From: an uncultured Coriobacteriaceae bacterium
Lineage (GTDB): Bacteria > Actinomycetota > Coriobacteriia > Coriobacteriales > Eggerthellaceae
Length of the DNA stretch: 15,968 bases
Direction of reading: 5' to 3'
Assembly (NCBI GenBank): GCA_900550385.1
Contig: URRZ01000046.1
Location: 1 to 15,968 of the forward strand
Of this stretch, positions 14,333 through 15,968 are shown one piece after another. The notes beneath the pieces are model-generated. The model ran no database searches. It was not told the origin of the DNA and saw only the letters and a list, made by a program, of their open reading frames with translations. Position 1 is the first letter of the stretch. Every line of letters starts with the position of its first letter. The position numbers and the translations under genes are program-made.

Positions 14333-15256
14333 ATGCTTCTATGCGCTCAATACATCCTTCCCATCACCGCCGAGCCGTTCCAGCGCGGCGCCGTGCTGGT
14401 GCGCGACGGGCTCATCCGCGATATCGGCCCCGCCGACCTGCTGAAGGTCCGCTACCCCGAGGAGGAGGTGCACGACTTCGGCATGGCGGCGATCATGCCC
14501 GGCATGATCGACCTGCACACCCATATGGAGAACTCCGTGTTCCGCGGGATCGTCCACGACGTCCCCTACACCACCTGGGTCCGCTCCATCATGGAGAAGA
14601 GCGCGAAGATGGACGTCGCCGATTGGTACGACTCCGCGACCTTGGGCTGCTTGGAGGCGCTTTCCAGCGGCATCACCTGCGTCGCCGACATCACCACGAC
14701 CGGCGCCGCCTGCACCGCGACCCAGAAGCTGGGCCTGCGCATCGTGGAACACATGCGCAAGCGCTGCGATGACGAAGCCGCCAAGACGCATCTCAACTTT
14801 ACCCTGATCGCTACGCCTGCCGAAGGTCTGAGCGGCCGCTTCGTGGCCCTGGACCGCAAGAAGTACGGCGTCATCAAGGGCGTCACGGATCGGGAGTACT
14901 ACACCAACTCCTTCCACGTGCCCGTGTATTTCCCCATCAAGGCCTTCCGCAAGATCGAGCTGGAAGCGCCCTACCACAGCTTCACCAATGCCGGTCATAT
15001 CACCTATGTGGAGCTGGACGGCGATACCTGCAAGAACCTGGAAGCCTTTGAGACCATCATCCGTTTCATGCACGACAAGGGGGTGGGCTACGGATCCATC
15101 AACCATCCGCTGGACCGCGACCCTGTGTGCGGCTATGTGGGCGTCATCAACGGCCAGTGCCCCCGCTGCGGGCGCAAGGAGGGCGAGGCCGTGAGTCAGG
15201 AAACGCTCAAGATGCTGCGCCGCAAGTATCCGCACATGCCCAACTGCTGCCGTTAG
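14333..15256 (+). CDS. Chimeric ORF: amidohydrolase N-terminus joined to NrdD C-terminus
   Basis: The frame is open for 307 residues but joins two unrelated families. Residues 1-136 are the start of a metal-dependent amidohydrolase: the beta-sandwich entry (AVLVRDGLIRDIG), PGMIDLHTHMENS with metal ligands H62 and H64, and GITCVADITTTG. The rest of that barrel, with its later His and Asp ligands, is missing. From about residue 137 (IVEHMRKRCDDEA) the protein is class III anaerobic ribonucleotide reductase: NFTLIATPAEGLSGRF, GVTDREYYTNSFHVPVYF, EAPYHSFTNAGHITYVELDG, INHPLDRDPVCGYVG and CPRCG. Its ATP-binding and main barrel parts are absent. Neither half can be a normal enzyme. A weak GGGAG lies upstream of the ATG. 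It is either a recombination scar or a misassembly; downstream genes continue the nrd operon. Confidence 0.85.
   Translation: MLLCAQYILPITAEPFQRGAVLVRDGLIRDIGPADLLKVRYPEEEVHDFGMAAIMPGMIDLHTHMENSVFRGIVHDVPYTTWVRSIMEKSAKMDVADWYDSATLGCLEALSSGITCVADITTTGAACTATQKLGLRIVEHMRKRCDDEAAKTHLNFTLIATPAEGLSGRFVALDRKKYGVIKGVTDREYYTNSFHVPVYFPIKAFRKIELEAPYHSFTNAGHITYVELDGDTCKNLEAFETIIRFMHDKGVGYGSINHPLDRDPVCGYVGVINGQCPRCGRKEGEAVSQETLKMLRRKYPHMPNCCR
14726..14746 (+). other. Probable junction between two genomes
   Basis: The amidohydrolase-to-NrdD switch falls at the codons for K-L-G-L-R (14726-14740). Both families could plausibly have such a peptide at this point, so a shared stretch of up to ~15 bases may have guided the join. 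Right of it, codon choice loosens (e.g. ACT-free strings with more TTT, GAT, CAT and GAA) compared with the left side. Confidence 0.6.
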
Positions 15257-15295
15257 TTTCCGTCACTTTTTACCCCAAGAGGAGGAGCCTGGACC

Positions 15296-15463
15296 ATGCT
15301 GATGAAATCTGAACTGACCGAGACCAAAGCCGAAGTGAAAATGGTGGGCGAAGGCGTGGCTTTTGAACGCGTGCGCCGCATCACCGGCTATCTGGTGGGG
15401 ACGCTTGACCGTTTCAACAACGCCAAGCGTGCCGAAGAACGCGACCGCGTCAAGCATGCCTAG
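15296..15463 (+). CDS. Separate glycyl-radical tail of anaerobic RNR
   Basis: This 55-residue gene carries the sequence that normally ends NrdD: FERVRRITGYLVGTLDRF (23-40) and NNAKRAEERDRVKH. In class III ribonucleotide reductases the R-x-x-GYL motif holds the glycine (here G31) that NrdG turns into a radical. The ORF has its own ribosome site (GAGGAGG, seven or so bases before the ATG at 15296) and overlaps nrdG by eight bases. It stands 39 bases after the stop of the truncated NrdD frame and in the same frame, with only one TAG at 15254-15256 between them. It could be a real split subunit, or the tail of a normal NrdD cut by a nonsense change. The independent ribosome site favours the first. 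Confidence 0.8.
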   Translation: MLMKSELTETKAEVKMVGEGVAFERVRRITGYLVGTLDRFNNAKRAEERDRVKHA

Positions 15464-15953
15464 GCTCCGCATCAGCGGTATTGTGGAAGAGTCCATCGTA
15501 GACGGTCCCGGACTGCGCTACGTGGTCTTCACCCAAGGCTGTCCCCATCATTGCCCGGGCTGCCACAATCCGCAGACCCATGACTTCGACGGCGGAGAGT
15601 TCCGGGATACGGACGACATCCTGCGTCAGTTCATGGAAAACCCCTTGTTGTCGGGCATCACGTTCTCCGGCGGCGAGCCTTTCGTCCAGGCCGAGCCCCT
15701 GTGCCATCTGGCCGATGCCGTGCACGCCGCCGGCAAGAACGTCTATGCCTACAGCGGTTACACCTGCGAGGAACTCTACAGCCTTGCCCAAAAGATCCCG
15801 GCCGTGGGCCGGTTGCTGGACAAGGTGGACGTGCTGGTGGACGGTCCCTATGTGGAAGCCCTGCGCGATCTGGAGCTGGATTTCCGCGGCAGCTCCAACC
15901 AGCGTGTCCTGGACAGGGCCGCCATCGAAGCCCTGCGCCCCGTGGAGGCGTGA
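15456..15953 (+). CDS. nrdG: Anaerobic RNR activating protein (radical SAM)
   Basis: NrdG uses S-adenosylmethionine and a [4Fe-4S] cluster to create the glycyl radical on NrdD. The 165-residue length is normal. The cluster motif is C29-x3-C33-x2-C36 (CPHHCPGC), preceded by SIVDGPGLRYVVFTQG and followed by HNPQTHDFDGG. GITFSGGEPF gives the SAM-contacting GGEP, and DVLVDGPY lies near the end. The start at 15456 overlaps the last eight bases of the 55-residue glycyl-radical gene, so the two are translationally coupled. The frame is open further upstream (15363) but lies inside that gene. Its partner's catalytic part is only present here as the truncated tail of the chimeric frame. Confidence 0.95.
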   Translation: MPRLRISGIVEESIVDGPGLRYVVFTQGCPHHCPGCHNPQTHDFDGGEFRDTDDILRQFMENPLLSGITFSGGEPFVQAEPLCHLADAVHAAGKNVYAYSGYTCEELYSLAQKIPAVGRLLDKVDVLVDGPYVEALRDLELDFRGSSNQRVLDRAAIEALRPVEA

Positions 15954-15968
15954 TTTTTACCGGGGTTT

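Noticed and set aside
1..15968. CRISPR arrays, tRNA or rRNA genes, insertion sequences
   Set aside because: I saw no regular direct repeats with spacers, no cloverleaf-like segments and no transposase features in any frame.

Overview
The window reads as chromosomal DNA of a strict anaerobe with high G+C. The gene styles (an aromatic-acid:H+ symporter paired with an M24 hydrolase homologue, a ferredoxin-type aldo/keto reductase, a thiM-thiE locus under a TPP riboswitch, a B12/radical-SAM protein) fit a gut actinobacterium of the Coriobacteriia/Eggerthellaceae type. That placement is an inference from gene content and base composition, not a database match. The last ~1.2 kb differs in style and may come from another genome.

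Layout. Bases 1-194 hold two gene ends that cannot both belong to one intact gene, followed by a 12-bp hairpin. Bases 425-2995 (minus strand) are a tight operon: a regulator with two TetR DNA-binding domains, an aldo/keto reductase with two [4Fe-4S] clusters, and a two-helix membrane protein. Bases 3099-5891 (minus) carry an AAHS-type MFS transporter and an M24 'pita-bread' protein with a degraded metal site, separated by a strong hairpin. Bases 5892-6374 are a regulatory gap rich in inverted repeats. Bases 6375-7427 (plus) encode an Api92/YubB-like protein; converging on it are a secreted cysteine-rich surface protein and, upstream of that, an acyl-ACP thioesterase (both minus).

Bases 9378-11844 (plus) are a thiamine salvage locus: promoter, TPP riboswitch, intrinsic terminator, a second palindrome, thiM, a thiamine-binding protein, a 284-bp gap full of competing inverted repeats, and thiE. 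ThiM supplies the phosphorylated thiazole and ThiE joins it to HMP-PP. No thiC or thiD lies in the window. Bases 11875-14157 (minus) encode a cobalamin-binding radical SAM protein with a promoter so close to its start that the mRNA may be leaderless.

The right end is the most unusual part. A single open frame at 14333-15256 begins as an amidohydrolase and, after about residue 136, becomes the C-terminal part of a class III anaerobic ribonucleotide reductase (NrdD). The join lies in a short stretch both families could share. It is followed by a separate 55-residue gene that carries the NrdD glycyl-radical motif, and then by nrdG overlapping it. So either a real recombination or an assembly chimera links two genomes here, and the donor side shows a class III RNR whose radical-bearing tail is encoded as its own small protein.
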